A DNA stretch of 64,000 bases from Polynucleobacter necessarius (GTDB lineage: Bacteria > Pseudomonadota > Gammaproteobacteria > Burkholderiales > Burkholderiaceae): NCBI RefSeq assembly GCF_900095215.1, contig NZ_LT606949.1:1530940-1594939 (forward strand), in the 5' to 3' direction. The notes beneath the pieces are model-generated. The model did no database searches, was not told where the DNA came from, and saw nothing but the letters and a program-made list of their open reading frames with translations. Both the position numbers and the translations under genes were made by a program. This document shows, piece by piece, positions 1 to 9,071 of the stretch (its first letter is position 1; each line of letters opens with the position of its first letter).

Positions 1-83
1 CCACAGCCAACCGCCATGACCAGTAAGGCTGATAGAGTAGCCACTATCCGCTTTGCAACGAGAGCTTTAAAAAGACTATTCAA
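1..83 (-). CDS. Possible 5' end of a SURF1-like assembly gene (partial)
   Basis: The minus strand is open from a TTG at 83 to the window edge. It encodes a basic start followed by a hydrophobic stretch (KRIVATLSALLVMAVGC), like the N-terminal membrane anchor of SURF1. In related betaproteobacteria a SURF1 gene follows coxC and the DUF2909 gene in this orientation. Only about 27 codons are visible, the ribosome binding site is weak, and a lipoprotein signal is an alternative. The call rests mainly on expected gene order. Confidence 0.3.
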   Translation of the reverse strand, partial: MNSLFKALVAKRIVATLSALLVMAVGC

Positions 84-108
84 GAGATTTAAAAAATAAG
101 GATTTGAA

Positions 109-321
109 ATGAAGTGGCTTATTCCAATTGCCCTACTAATGATTGTTTTTAGCTTAGGATCGGCCTTGTATTACATGATGAAAGACCAGGGTAACAGCTC
201 GCGCATGGTTCATTCGCTCATGTTGCGGATTGGACTGTCCATCGCCTTGTTTATCGGCATTCTTCTAGCGCACTACTTCGGCCTGATTGAAGCCACTGGA
301 ATCAAAGTGGACGCTAATTAA
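109..321 (+). CDS. DUF2909 twin-transmembrane protein
   Basis: A 70-residue protein with two hydrophobic helices (about residues 3-22 and 40-58) joined by a short basic loop. This is the form of the DUF2909 'twin transmembrane' family of Burkholderiales, which sits beside cytochrome oxidase genes. It lies on the opposite strand to coxC, as in relatives, and shares a symmetric terminator with it. The molecular role of the family is unknown; location suggests a link to oxidase assembly. ATG start with an AAGGA-type site upstream. Confidence 0.75.
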   Translation: MKWLIPIALLMIVFSLGSALYYMMKDQGNSSRMVHSLMLRIGLSIALFIGILLAHYFGLIEATGIKVDAN

Positions 322-350
322 GTAGCGCCATTAGATTGAGCACTAAAAAC

Positions 351-378
351 AAATCGGGGCTTTAAAGCCCCGATTTTT
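351..378. terminator. Bidirectional terminator between DUF2909 and coxC
   Basis: A perfect inverted repeat (AAATCGGGGC / GCCCCGATTT with TTTA-type loop) is flanked by A-run and T-run. It is placed 30 bases after the DUF2909 stop and directly before the coxC stop, so it can end both convergent transcripts. Confidence 0.85.
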
Positions 379-384
379 ATTTGT

Positions 385-1239
385 TTATATCCAGTAAACA
401 GCGATATAAAGACCGAGCCAGACTACGTCGACAAAGTGCCAGTACCAAGCAGCGCCTTCAAACGCGAAGTGATGCTTAGAAGTGAAATCGCCACGAATCA
501 TACGACGCAACACGATCGCCAACATGGTGGCACCAAGGAAAACGTGGAAGCCATGGAAACCAGTCAGCATAAAGAATGTGGAGCCGTAGATACCTGAAGT
601 CAACTTCAAGTTCAACGCATGGTATGCGTGGTAGTACTCATAAACCTGGAAGCCAAAGAAAACTGCGCCCAAACCAACTGTTGCAGCCAAGAAAACAATG
701 GCTTTCTTCATATGGTTCTCAACCAATGAATGGTGAGCAATCGTGATAGTCACGCCAGAACTCAACAACAATAGAGTGTTGATCGTTGGAATTGGCCAAG
801 GACCCATTGTGGTGAATTTCTCAACCAAACCAGCAGGACCATCATTTGGCCAAACCGCTTGGAAATCAGGCCACAGTAATTTGCTCTCAACATCACCCAT
901 CCAAGGCATTGCAATATTGCGCGCATAGAAGAGAGCCGCAAAGAATGCGCCGAAGAACATGATCTCAGAGAAAATGAACCATGCCATTGACCAACGATAT
1001 GAGATGTCTACGTTAACGCCATTCTTGCCAGCGTTTGACTCCGCAATCGTGTCGCCAAACCAGTTGTAGAGGACGTAGAGAACAAAAGCTACGCCCGCGA
1101 GGCATAGGGGGCCGCCCCAAGAGGCATGATTTACCCATCCAGAAATACCAAAACCAAAGGCAAGTAAGCCGAATGCGGCCATTGCTGGATGTCTAGATAG
1201 TCCAGGGACAAAATAGTATGGGGTTGAATTGGATGACAT
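385..1239 (-). CDS. coxC: Cytochrome c oxidase subunit III
   Basis: Third core subunit of the aa3/caa3 terminal oxidase in the cytoplasmic membrane. It binds no redox metal and stabilises subunit I. The 284-residue product has the expected seven hydrophobic segments, the GFHGFHVFLG motif and the C-terminal WYWHFVDVVWL signature. An ATG six codons upstream (1257) is open, but the start at 1239 (MSSNSTPYYF) has a GAGAGAA ribosome site four bases away and matches family starts. Last gene of the minus-strand coxBA-ctaG cluster. Confidence 0.95.
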   Translation of the reverse strand: MSSNSTPYYFVPGLSRHPAMAAFGLLAFGFGISGWVNHASWGGPLCLAGVAFVLYVLYNWFGDTIAESNAGKNGVNVDISYRWSMAWFIFSEIMFFGAFFAALFYARNIAMPWMGDVESKLLWPDFQAVWPNDGPAGLVEKFTTMGPWPIPTINTLLLLSSGVTITIAHHSLVENHMKKAIVFLAATVGLGAVFFGFQVYEYYHAYHALNLKLTSGIYGSTFFMLTGFHGFHVFLGATMLAIVLRRMIRGDFTSKHHFAFEGAAWYWHFVDVVWLGLYIAVYWI

Positions 1240-1269
1240 CTTATTCTCTCTATTCAATCAAAAAAATAA

Positions 1270-1464
1270 TCAATGGGACACAACTGCTTTCACTATCAAC
1301 AGGAGAACGCCCATAAAAATCAAGGCACCGACAACACCTGCAATGATAATGTGCACAAAACTTAATGAAGCTACATCTTCCTGCAAACCTGCTTTTTTAC
1401 GCACACCCAAAAAGCCCCACATTACGGCTTTCATAGACTGCATAAAACTACTTTTCTTCTTCAT
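1270..1464 (-). CDS. DUF2970 family small membrane protein
   Basis: 64 residues with a basic N-terminus (KKKSSFMQSMKAVMWGFLGV) and one C-terminal transmembrane helix (about residues 35-58). DUF2970 proteins are regularly found between ctaG and coxC in betaproteobacteria; function is not known. The start overlaps the end of ctaG by four bases, so the two are translationally coupled. Confidence 0.8.
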   Translation of the reverse strand: MKKKSSFMQSMKAVMWGFLGVRKKAGLQEDVASLSFVHIIIAGVVGALIFMGVLLLIVKAVVSH

Positions 1465-2045
1465 GAAGCCACCTTTAATTTTGGGGCTGGCGGGATGCCA
1501 CCTAAACCCAACTCAAAGAAGGTATAGGACAAAGTGATTGTTTTTACATCATCAGGCAAGCCTGCATCGATTACAAAAACCACCGGCATCCTCTTCGTTT
1601 CATTTGCTGCAAGCGTTTGTTCTTGAAAACAAAAGCACTCTAATTTCGTAAAAAACTCCGTTGCACTTTTGGGCGCATAGCTTGGTATTGCTTGAGCGCG
1701 CACTGTACGACCGAGATTATTAGTTACTTCATAAACAATCTCTGTCATTTCGCCAGGATGAACTTCTAAAAAATTCTTCACCGGTTTAAAAGTGAACGGC
1801 CCACGGCTATTTGAGTCAAACTCAATAGTCACCGTACGAGAATAATTAACCTGTGTATTGCCTACCTTATTAGGGATAAAGGAACGAATACCATAATCAT
1901 TCTTGCTGGTGACCACATTAATCCCAGTAACCTCACACAAGGCTTTATACATCGGAACTAATGCATAACCAAAACCAAACATCATTACTGCTGCTACCAA
2001 AAGCTTCAACAAAATCTGTCGATTTAACGTTTGCGTTGTAACCAT
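1461..2045 (-). CDS. ctaG: Cytochrome c oxidase assembly protein CtaG (Cox11 family)
   Basis: Copper chaperone that delivers Cu to the CuB site of subunit I. The 194-residue product has one N-terminal membrane helix (about 12-30) and a periplasmic immunoglobulin-like domain with the copper-binding CFCF motif (about residues 137-140). Full family length. It lies between coxA and coxC in the oxidase operon, overlapping the DUF2970 gene by four bases. Confidence 0.95.
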   Translation of the reverse strand: MVTTQTLNRQILLKLLVAAVMMFGFGYALVPMYKALCEVTGINVVTSKNDYGIRSFIPNKVGNTQVNYSRTVTIEFDSNSRGPFTFKPVKNFLEVHPGEMTEIVYEVTNNLGRTVRAQAIPSYAPKSATEFFTKLECFCFQEQTLAANETKRMPVVFVIDAGLPDDVKTITLSYTFFELGLGGIPPAPKLKVAS

Positions 2046-2059
2046 CCCAATAAGCTGGA

Positions 2060-2191
2060 TTAACCCAACATACTCCGTTTAATCACAATACCAATAAAAA
2101 ACGTCACTACAACACTCAAAAGAATCAAGCCCATCCTGCGGTTATTCGCAGCAATGGCCTGCTTCCTTGATGAATTAAATTCCTGCTTCAC
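2060..2191 (-). CDS. Cytochrome oxidase small assembly protein
   Basis: About 43 residues, with one C-terminal membrane helix (GLILLSVVVTFFIGIVI) preceded by a basic, Asn/Arg-rich segment and ending in KRSMLG. Small proteins of this pattern lie between coxA and ctaG in Burkholderiales. An ATG at 2275 would add a non-homologous stretch that is merely coxA read in another frame. I therefore place the start at a GTG at 2191, overlapping the last 17 bases of coxA. An alternative start further in cannot be excluded. Confidence 0.6.
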   Translation of the reverse strand: MKQEFNSSRKQAIAANNRRMGLILLSVVVTFFIGIVIKRSMLG

Positions 2192-3794
2192 GCATTTGCT
2201 CAGCGCTAGGCGGAGTTTCAAAAGTGTGATGTGGCGCTGGTGAGGGCACAGTCCACTCAAGACCTTTAGCTCCATCCCATGGCGTCATCGGCGCTTTTTC
2301 ACCTTGACCGCGGTACGCTGGCATAACAACGAAGAGCAGAAAATAAACCTGTGCCAAACCGAAGCCCAAAGCACCGATCGAAGCAATCATGTTGAAATCT
2401 GCAAATTGAGTTGGGTAGTCGGCATAACGACGTGGCATACCTGCCAAGCCCAAGAAGTGCATTGGGAAGAAGGTAATGTTAAAGAAAATCATGGAAGCCC
2501 AGAAATGGATCTTGCCGCGAGTTTCACTAGCCATGTAGCCAGTCCACTTAGGACACCAGTAGTAGAAACCAGCGAACAGTGCGAATAATGAGCCTGCTAC
2601 CAACACATAGTGGAAGTGAGCAACGATGTAGTAAGTATCTTGAATACCGATATTAATTGGCGCCATCGCGCACATCAAACCAGTAAAGCCACCCATAGTG
2701 AAAACGAAGATAAAACCGATAGCCCACAACATTGGCGTTTCAAAGGTCATTGACCCTTTCCACATTGTTGCAACCCAGTTAAAAATCTTCACGCCGGTTG
2801 GAACAGCGATCAACATAGTTGCATACATAAAGAACAATTGACCAGTTACCGGCATACCAGTGGCAAACATGTGGTGAGCCCAAACGATGAATGACAAGAT
2901 CGCAATCGATGCGGTCGCATAAACCATGGAGCTATAACCAAACAAAGTTTTTCTGGAGAAAGCGGGAACGATTTCACTGATGGTTCCGAATGCCGGAAGA
3001 ATCATGATGTAAACCTCTGGGTGACCAAAGAACCAGAAAATATGCTGGAACATGATTGGGTCGCCACCACCAACAGCCGAGAAGAATGAAGTACCGAAAT
3101 GACGATCAGTCAGAACCATCGTGATCGCGCCAGCCAACACAGGCATCACAGCAATCAATAAGTACGCAGTGATCAACCAGGTCCAGCAGAACATTGGCAT
3201 CTTCATCAACGTCATGCCAGGAGCGCGCATATTCAAAATGGTTGCGATGATATTGATCGCACCCATGATGGATGAAGCACCCAACAAGTGGAGCGCAAAA
3301 ATCGCCATATCCATGCCAGGACCCATTTGTGAGGTCAATGGAGCATAGAGCGTCCAACCACCTGATGGAGCGCCACCAGGAACAAGGAATGAACTCAACA
3401 ACAATGTTGCCGCCACTGGAAGAATCCAGAAGCTAAAGTTGTTCATACGGGCAAATGCCATATCAGACGCGCCGATTTGCAAAGGCACCATCCAGTTCGC
3501 AAAACCAACGAAGGCTGGCATGATCGCGCCGAACACCGTCACCAAACCGTGCATGGTGGTTAATTGATTAAAGAACTCTGGACGCAAAAATTGCAAACCT
3601 GGTTGGAATAATTCCAAACGAATTCCCAATGCCATCACACCGCCAGCCAACAAGCTCACAAATGAGAAGATCAAATACATCGTGCCGATGTCTTTATGGT
3701 TGGTTGCAAACAACCAACGACGCCAGCCATGTGGCATATGATCATCATGCGCGTGATCGTGTGCGTGGTCGTGGGTAGTAGAGACTGTGCTCAT
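2175..3794 (-). CDS. coxA: Cytochrome c oxidase subunit I
   Basis: Catalytic subunit with heme a and the heme a3-CuB centre; reduces O2 and pumps protons. The 539-residue product has twelve hydrophobic segments, the heme-ligand region TTMHGLVTVFGA (near residue 80), the cross-linked His-Tyr motif GHPEVYIMILPAFG (near 255), the CuB pair AHHMF (near 307) and the heme ligands AHFHYVL (near 394). The N-terminus is His/Asp-rich, seen also in relatives and possibly able to bind metal. It follows coxB after 42 bases. Confidence 0.97.
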   Translation of the reverse strand: MSTVSTTHDHAHDHAHDDHMPHGWRRWLFATNHKDIGTMYLIFSFVSLLAGGVMALGIRLELFQPGLQFLRPEFFNQLTTMHGLVTVFGAIMPAFVGFANWMVPLQIGASDMAFARMNNFSFWILPVAATLLLSSFLVPGGAPSGGWTLYAPLTSQMGPGMDMAIFALHLLGASSIMGAINIIATILNMRAPGMTLMKMPMFCWTWLITAYLLIAVMPVLAGAITMVLTDRHFGTSFFSAVGGGDPIMFQHIFWFFGHPEVYIMILPAFGTISEIVPAFSRKTLFGYSSMVYATASIAILSFIVWAHHMFATGMPVTGQLFFMYATMLIAVPTGVKIFNWVATMWKGSMTFETPMLWAIGFIFVFTMGGFTGLMCAMAPINIGIQDTYYIVAHFHYVLVAGSLFALFAGFYYWCPKWTGYMASETRGKIHFWASMIFFNITFFPMHFLGLAGMPRRYADYPTQFADFNMIASIGALGFGLAQVYFLLFVVMPAYRGQGEKAPMTPWDGAKGLEWTVPSPAPHHTFETPPSAEQMREAGI

Positions 3795-3836
3795 GGAGTA
3801 CTCCGGTTTCGTTTTATCTGTGTTAGTTAATCTGAA

Positions 3837-4991
3837 TTACTTGCCGCCGCGCGCAGTAATAATCTCTTGGGTCTGAATCACTTCACCCGTCTTATTACCC
3901 CATGCGTTACGTGTATAGGTCATGACCGAAGCGATATCGCCATCCGAAATCACACCAGCCAAATTAGGCATCGCGCCCTTACCATTGATAAGGATGTTGA
4001 ACTGACCAGCTTTAGGACCTAAAACAACTTTGCTACCGTCTAACGCTGGGAACGCGCCCGCACCTTTGCCGTTTGGCTGGTGACAAGCTGCGCAGTTCGC
4101 TGCATACACTTTAGCGCCGCGCTCTTTTTGCTCATCTAATGTGTAAACCTTAGATGGATCATCGCCGCCAGCACCCATTTCTTTTTTCTCTTCGACCCAC
4201 TTGCTGTAGTCCTCTTGAGACACCACTTTCACAACGATAGGCATAAAGGCATGCTCGGCGCCGCAGAGCTCAGAACACTGGCCACGGAATGTGCCGATCT
4301 TTTCAGCTCTAAACCAAGTATCACGAACAAAACCTGGAATCGCATCTTGCTTAACGCCAAACGCTGGAATAGTCCAAGCATGAATCACGTCGTTAGCAGT
4401 AGTAATCAAACGAATCTTCTTACCAACAGGAACAACCATTTCGTTATCCACTTCCATCAAATACGCATTTGATTTTGGCGCGAGGTTATTAATAGCTTCG
4501 CGTGAAGTAGACATTGTTGAGAGGAAGCTAATGCCCTCGCCCTCACCTTTAATGTAGTCGTAACCCCACTTCCACTGGTAACCAGTAGTCTTAATAGTGA
4601 TGTCAGAGTTTGTGGTGTCTTTCATTGCTACAACTGTTTTTGTTGCAGGCAATGCCATACCAATCACGATGAGCAATGGAATAACTGTCCAAATAATTTC
4701 AACAGTGGTGCTCTCGTGGAATGAGGCTGATTTATGAGCTAATGATTTGCGGTGCTTCAAGATGGAATAGAACATCACTCCAAAAACGCCCACAAAAATC
4801 AATGCGCAAATTGCCAACATCATCCAATGCAACCAGTGGATCTCTTGCATGATTTTGGTCACAGCGGGCGCAAAATTCAGCTGATTAACAGCTGGGCCAC
4901 CAGGCATGTTCTCTGCTGCATGAGAAAAAGCAGTGCCAAAAGCTACTGCGAAATAGAGCGAAGCCCTAGTGACTTTTCCAAATAAATTCAT
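3837..4991 (-). CDS. coxB: Cytochrome c oxidase subunit II with fused cytochrome c domain (caa3 type)
   Basis: Electron-entry subunit carrying the CuA centre. Order in the 384-residue chain: signal peptide (1-25), two membrane helices (about 53-75 and 95-118), a periplasmic cupredoxin domain with CuA motif CSELCGAEHAFM (near 240), then a C-terminal class I cytochrome c domain with heme motif CAACH (near 305) and a later Met ligand. The fused heme domain makes this a caa3-type oxidase. First gene of the operon. Confidence 0.95.
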   Translation of the reverse strand: MNLFGKVTRASLYFAVAFGTAFSHAAENMPGGPAVNQLNFAPAVTKIMQEIHWLHWMMLAICALIFVGVFGVMFYSILKHRKSLAHKSASFHESTTVEIIWTVIPLLIVIGMALPATKTVVAMKDTTNSDITIKTTGYQWKWGYDYIKGEGEGISFLSTMSTSREAINNLAPKSNAYLMEVDNEMVVPVGKKIRLITTANDVIHAWTIPAFGVKQDAIPGFVRDTWFRAEKIGTFRGQCSELCGAEHAFMPIVVKVVSQEDYSKWVEEKKEMGAGGDDPSKVYTLDEQKERGAKVYAANCAACHQPNGKGAGAFPALDGSKVVLGPKAGQFNILINGKGAMPNLAGVISDGDIASVMTYTRNAWGNKTGEVIQTQEIITARGGK

Positions 4992-5079
4992 CTGATTCTC
5001 TATTTATTGTCGTTAGCAAAGCGGCAAAAATGCCACAAAATCCCCAAACAACGGTCTCAAGCCAATACATACTGCCGTG

Positions 5080-5108
5080 ATTATAGGCTTAATTAAGCGC
5101 AATAACAA
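5080..5108 (-). promoter_or_regulatory. Sigma-70 type promoter of the cox operon
   Basis: On the minus strand TTGTTA (5108-5103) and a perfect TATAAT (5085-5080) are separated by exactly 17 bases, placing the transcript start about 80 bases before coxB. A 10-base perfect palindrome GGGTTAACCC (5112-5121) lies just upstream of the -35 box and could be a regulator site. Confidence 0.7.
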
Positions 5109-5170
5109 ACAGGGTTAACCCATCTTGATCCAATCTTGGCGAAGGTTTAAATGATAGTAAGCGCTTACAC

Positions 5171-5968
5171 TTAAGCAGAATCTGTCCTAGTCTTGCGCCC
5201 AATTTGATTTAGATCAATGTAGGCCACGTTGTCCTTAGCCTTTGCCAGATGCTTTCCAACGGCCCATGCGTGCCCGTAAACCACCTCTAAGGTAAGTTTT
5301 TGCGGCAAAACATCCATTGCAGTCATTTCAATAGGGGCGGAATGCATCAATTTCAGAGCGCTAACATCTTCGAGCAATAACTCAGGCTTCTCGTAGTCAA
5401 GAGTTAAGCATTCCATATCCATCACTGGGTCGGAAAACCGTTCAGCCAACAGGGCATCGCTCATATCGTGCATATCCCATGGACTCAATAAATTCTTTAG
5501 CTTCAATGCCGGCACAGCAAGGGAGCGCAACTCCTTAGCGGTGTCAGGACCCAAATAGCTAAATGTAATTAAACCGCCCTCGCGCAGTACACGCCAGCAC
5601 TCCTGAAGGAAATGTTTTGGATCAGCTAGATCCTGCAAAAGCAAGTCGCTAAAAATTAAATCAACAGAATTGTCAGAAATATCAAATTTTCCAGTGGATA
5701 TGTAGCCAACTAATTTGCTAGTACTGCCATCAAAAAAGGATCGCCAATTAGCCAACGCTTTGGCACTCCACATTTGAAAGTTCGAAACCCCTTCATTTGT
5801 GACACTCAATAATTGAGCCTTTGGATACCGCTTAGCCAGCGCACCCAAATGCTTGCCAGGAAAATCCGGCACTATCAAAATATCTTTGACATCGAGCTTA
5901 ACGATGTCCAGCTTTTGCAGCATGCGATCTGCAATTTCGTCTTGTAACCATCTGATGGGCTGGGTCAT
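5171..5968 (-). CDS. SAM-dependent methyltransferase, BioC-like
   Basis: 265 residues with a class I methyltransferase fold: a degenerate SAM-binding strand near residue 30, acidic motif SVDLIFSDLLLQDL (near 103) and the post-motif segment WRVLREGGLITFSYLGPD (near 125). It resembles betaproteobacterial BioC-like proteins, which methylate malonyl-ACP to start pimelate synthesis. The glycine-rich motif I is poorly conserved, so the substrate is uncertain. It is divergent from comF, as in relatives. Confidence 0.7.
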   Translation of the reverse strand: MTQPIRWLQDEIADRMLQKLDIVKLDVKDILIVPDFPGKHLGALAKRYPKAQLLSVTNEGVSNFQMWSAKALANWRSFFDGSTSKLVGYISTGKFDISDNSVDLIFSDLLLQDLADPKHFLQECWRVLREGGLITFSYLGPDTAKELRSLAVPALKLKNLLSPWDMHDMSDALLAERFSDPVMDMECLTLDYEKPELLLEDVSALKLMHSAPIEMTAMDVLPQKLTLEVVYGHAWAVGKHLAKAKDNVAYIDLNQIGRKTRTDSA

Positions 5969-6036
5969 TGGCTCAGTATACTCAGCGCCTCATGTGATTT
6001 CCAGAGAACATTTTTCAAGCCATCTGTGAACGACTA

Positions 6037-6772
6037 TTGCCAACAGCTTGCATCACTTGTCAGAAATTCCAAGAACTCTCCATCTGCACTCACTGCTTGG
6101 ATGTATTGCGTAATGAGGGTCTATTCAATTACCAATGTTGCTACCAATGCGGCATTGCACTTCAATCCGAAGAGATTACGCAACAACGATGTGCGCCTTG
6201 TCAAATACTATTACCGCATTTCGATGAAACGTATTGCCTAGATCGCTACGAAGGAATGCTGCAAATCCCTTTGCATGAATTCAAATATCAAAAGCGGGTT
6301 GCTTTTGCGCATGCGCTCAGCAAGGCTTGGAATTTACTTCTCTCATGGCAACTAGAACACACTACCGCCCACTTCTTACCGCCTGTGCCACTAAGCGCGC
6401 AAAAACTGGCGCAACGCGGATTTAATCAAAACTGGGAAATAGCTAAACGGATTCAGTGTGGGAGACAAATTCAAAAGTCGCCTTACCTTATATACTTCAG
6501 CGCCATCATTATTCGGGACACCAAGCGGGCAGCTCTCTTAGCAACCGACAATTAGCCATTCAAGAAATGTTTTATATTGAAGAAGCGCATATTGAGCAAA
6601 TTCAAAATAGAACTGTCATCGTGTTTGATGATGTGATGACTAGCGGAGCAACTCTCAATGAAATTGCCCGCGTTCTGAAGGACAATGGTGTATCTCGCGT
6701 AATTAATTGGGTGTTACTCCGAGCTGCGCGACCAATCGAAAGAGTGCAAGATGTTTATATTGTTTTATTTGA
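6037..6772 (+). pseudogene. comF: comF family phosphoribosyltransferase, frameshifted
   Basis: ComF-like protein: N-terminal Cys pairs of a zinc-ribbon-like region (CITC, CTHC, CYQC, CAPC) followed by a phosphoribosyltransferase domain with PRPP motif [14 protein letters not shown]. The first part (to about residue 146) and the rest are in different frames. The switch fits a one-base deletion in the AAAA run at 6473-6476. No ATG start is present; a TTG at 6037 is the only obvious choice. A second deletion at about 6753-6756 removed the original stop (deduced TGA at 6770-6772) and runs the frame into trmL. Confidence 0.8.
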
Positions 6773-7191
6773 ACCAGAGATTCCACCCAATACCGGCAAC
6801 ATCATTCGCCTCTGTGCGAATACAGGAGCGAAGTTGCATTTAATTGAGCCCCTTGGATTTCCAATGGGGGATGCGAAGCTTCGCAGAGCCGGCCTGGATT
6901 ATCACGAGTTCGCACGGGTTAAGGTTCATCAAAATTGGGCGCAGTTTTTTAAAAGATGAGCAACCCAATCCTGCGCATCTTTTTGCATTAACCACCAAAA
7001 GATCTGGAAAGTTTCATGAAGACAAATATTCAGAAAATGATTACTTCGTATTTGGCTCTGAAACCAAAGGCATTACAGAAGAGGTGAGCGATTCCATTCC
7101 CGCGGCCAATCGCATGCGTTTGGCGACGCAAGATAGCAGTCGTAGCTTGAACTTATCTAATACTGTAGCGATTGTGGTTTACGAGGCCTGA
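6751..7191 (+). pseudogene. trmL: trmL tRNA (cytidine(34)-2'-O)-methyltransferase, frameshifted
   Basis: SPOUT-class enzyme that 2'-O-methylates the wobble base of tRNA-Leu. The diagnostic start [20 protein letters not shown] and end FVFGSETKGI...LNLSNTVAIVVYEA are visible but in different frames. From the ATG at 6751 one T is missing in the TTT run, so the first 200 bases read out of frame (in the comF frame). One extra A in the run at 6951-6954 restores the starting frame. Both lesions are in short homopolymers, so sequencing error should be considered. Confidence 0.8.
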
Positions 7192-7235
7192 CGCCAGAAT
7201 GGTCTTGGAGGCGGTCAGTAAAAACGACTAGGGGG

Positions 7236-8258
7236 TTACGACTCGATTTTAGGATCGCGCCCCATGAGCTTTTTAACGGCATCCTGTGGCTTCAGTTTTC
7301 CAGAGAGCACTTCGCGCATCATGGCGATAATGGGCATCTCAATTCCTAAACGTTTCGCCAAATCCCCCACTGCTGCCGAACACAGAACACCTTCAGCAAC
7401 ATGACCAAGACTGGCAAGGATTTCTGGCAAGGATTTGCCAGCAGCTAACTCAAGACCAACGCGACGATTGCGCGAGAGATCACCGGTAGCGGTCAAGATT
7501 AAATCGCCAACTCCCGTTAAGCCCATACAGGTTTCGGATTTGCCGCCTGCCGCTTTGACTAGACGCATCATCTCAGCCAAACCCCGCGTGAGTACTGCGG
7601 CACGCGCATTCAAACCCAAATCTAAGCCATCGCCAATGCCGGCCGCGATAGCCAATACATTCTTAATCGCGCCACCCAATTCAACACCGACTAAATCGTC
7701 GCTGGAATACACCCGCATATTGCCGTGATGAAAAACCGCCTGAACCTTCTCGCACAATTGAGGGAATTTACTTGCAATAGTTAATGCGCAAGGCATACCT
7801 GCGCCAACCTCGCGCGCGAAGCTTGGGCCAGATAAGGCGCCGTAAGAACGCGTGATGCCATGCGCATGAAGTTTGCTTTCACGTTCGACAACTTGATGCG
7901 GCAATAAAGCGGTATTAGGCTCTAGGCCTTTACATAACCAAATGATATTCAGTGGATGCTCAGCAATCTTGAGAGCTTCCGAGACGGTTTCGGAAAGTCC
8001 CGACATGGGTGTCGCAATCAACAGCAAATCATCACTCGACAGTCTTTGGATTGCCGCGGAAAAATCACTCTCGTACGTCAGCCCTTCGGGCAATTTGATG
8101 TTCGAGAGATAGGCGCGGTTTTCACCGCTTTTTTGAATATCTTCTAACTGTTGTTTACTGCGAGACCACAAACAAACTTCGCCATCTTGTAGGTGGCGAG
8201 CAGCTTGCGCAGCCATCGCCGTTCCCCAAGCGCCAGCACCAAGCAGTGTCACTTTCAT
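7236..8258 (-). CDS. gpsA: NAD(P)H-dependent glycerol-3-phosphate dehydrogenase
   Basis: Makes sn-glycerol 3-phosphate from dihydroxyacetone phosphate for phospholipid synthesis, in the cytoplasm. 340 residues: N-terminal Rossmann fold with GAGAWGTAMAAQAA (near 7), then a helical domain with the catalytic Lys in GGAIKNVLAIAAGIGDG (near 193) and the substrate-binding region around LTGVGDLILTATGDLSRNR. Normal length, no damage. Downstream of secB by 25 bases; probably one operon with rhodanese-grxC-secB. Confidence 0.95.
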   Translation of the reverse strand: MKVTLLGAGAWGTAMAAQAARHLQDGEVCLWSRSKQQLEDIQKSGENRAYLSNIKLPEGLTYESDFSAAIQRLSSDDLLLIATPMSGLSETVSEALKIAEHPLNIIWLCKGLEPNTALLPHQVVERESKLHAHGITRSYGALSGPSFAREVGAGMPCALTIASKFPQLCEKVQAVFHHGNMRVYSSDDLVGVELGGAIKNVLAIAAGIGDGLDLGLNARAAVLTRGLAEMMRLVKAAGGKSETCMGLTGVGDLILTATGDLSRNRRVGLELAAGKSLPEILASLGHVAEGVLCSAAVGDLAKRLGIEMPIIAMMREVLSGKLKPQDAVKKLMGRDPKIES

Positions 8259-8283
8259 GATCTGTGGGCTAACTTAAACCAGC

Positions 8284-8796
8284 TTAGTGAGGCTTGCCAT
8301 CAGTTTCAGCACCCTCTTTCGCAGCAGCTTCTTGTTGCGCCTGCATCACGCGATGCTCATACATGCCATGGAAATTAATCTCATTCAAATGAATTGGCTG
8401 GAAGCCTGCGCGACTAATAGTGTCGGCGATATTTGAACGCAAGTATGGATAAAGAATTGTTGGGCATGCGATACCAAGCATTGGATCAATTTGCTCAACA
8501 GGAATATTGCTGAACTCAAAAATACCCGCTTGTTTTGCTTCTACTAAAAACAATACTTTCCCATCAACCTTGGCGGTCACGGCAGAGCTTAAAGCAACCT
8601 CGAAAATACCCTCGCTCAAAGGGGTAACAGAAATATCAATCTCAACCTGCACTTGTGGCTCTGACGCAACCAGCAGAATTTGTGGCGCATTTGGCTGTTC
8701 AAGAGAGACGTCTTTTAGATAAATACGCTGAATACGAAATCCAGGCTCTTTAGATTGGTCGGCGCCTGCTTGCGGTTCGGATGATTGTTCAGTCAT
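8284..8796 (-). CDS. secB: Protein-export chaperone SecB
   Basis: Tetrameric chaperone that keeps preproteins unfolded and passes them to SecA. 170 residues with the conserved start [19 protein letters not shown] and the region [18 protein letters not shown], ending with the [10 protein letters not shown] segment typical of the family. The tail after this (Gln/Ala/Glu-rich, about 20 residues) is variable. Preceded by grxC, an arrangement common in betaproteobacteria. Confidence 0.95.
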   Translation of the reverse strand: MTEQSSEPQAGADQSKEPGFRIQRIYLKDVSLEQPNAPQILLVASEPQVQVEIDISVTPLSEGIFEVALSSAVTAKVDGKVLFLVEAKQAGIFEFSNIPVEQIDPMLGIACPTILYPYLRSNIADTISRAGFQPIHLNEINFHGMYEHRVMQAQQEAAAKEGAETDGKPH

Positions 8797-8816
8797 TGCT
8801 AACTTTCTTTAATCTA

Positions 8817-9071
8817 TTAAGCCAATAAAGGATCAAGCGTTCCAGCACGCTCCAATGCTACCAAGTCATCGTAGCCGCCAACATGGGTATCGCCAATATA
8901 AATTTGGGGAACAGTACGGCGACCAGTACGGGTCATCATGACTTCACGTTGAGCAGGATCGCGATCGATCAAAATCTTTTCCAGATTGCCAACGCCTTTT
9001 TTGATCAATAGCTTTTCAGCCATAACGCAATATGGGCAAACTTGAGTACTATACATTGTCACTGGAGGCAT
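8817..9071 (-). CDS. grxC: Glutaredoxin 3
   Basis: 84-residue thioltransferase with active site CPYC (residues 12-15), cis-Pro region TVPQIYIG and glycine pair VGGYDDL. Uses glutathione as reductant, which is notable because gshB in this window is frameshifted. Its ATG overlaps the rhodanese stop (TAATG), so translation is coupled. Confidence 0.93.
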   Translation of the reverse strand: MPPVTMYSTQVCPYCVMAEKLLIKKGVGNLEKILIDRDPAQREVMMTRTGRRTVPQIYIGDTHVGGYDDLVALERAGTLDPLLA

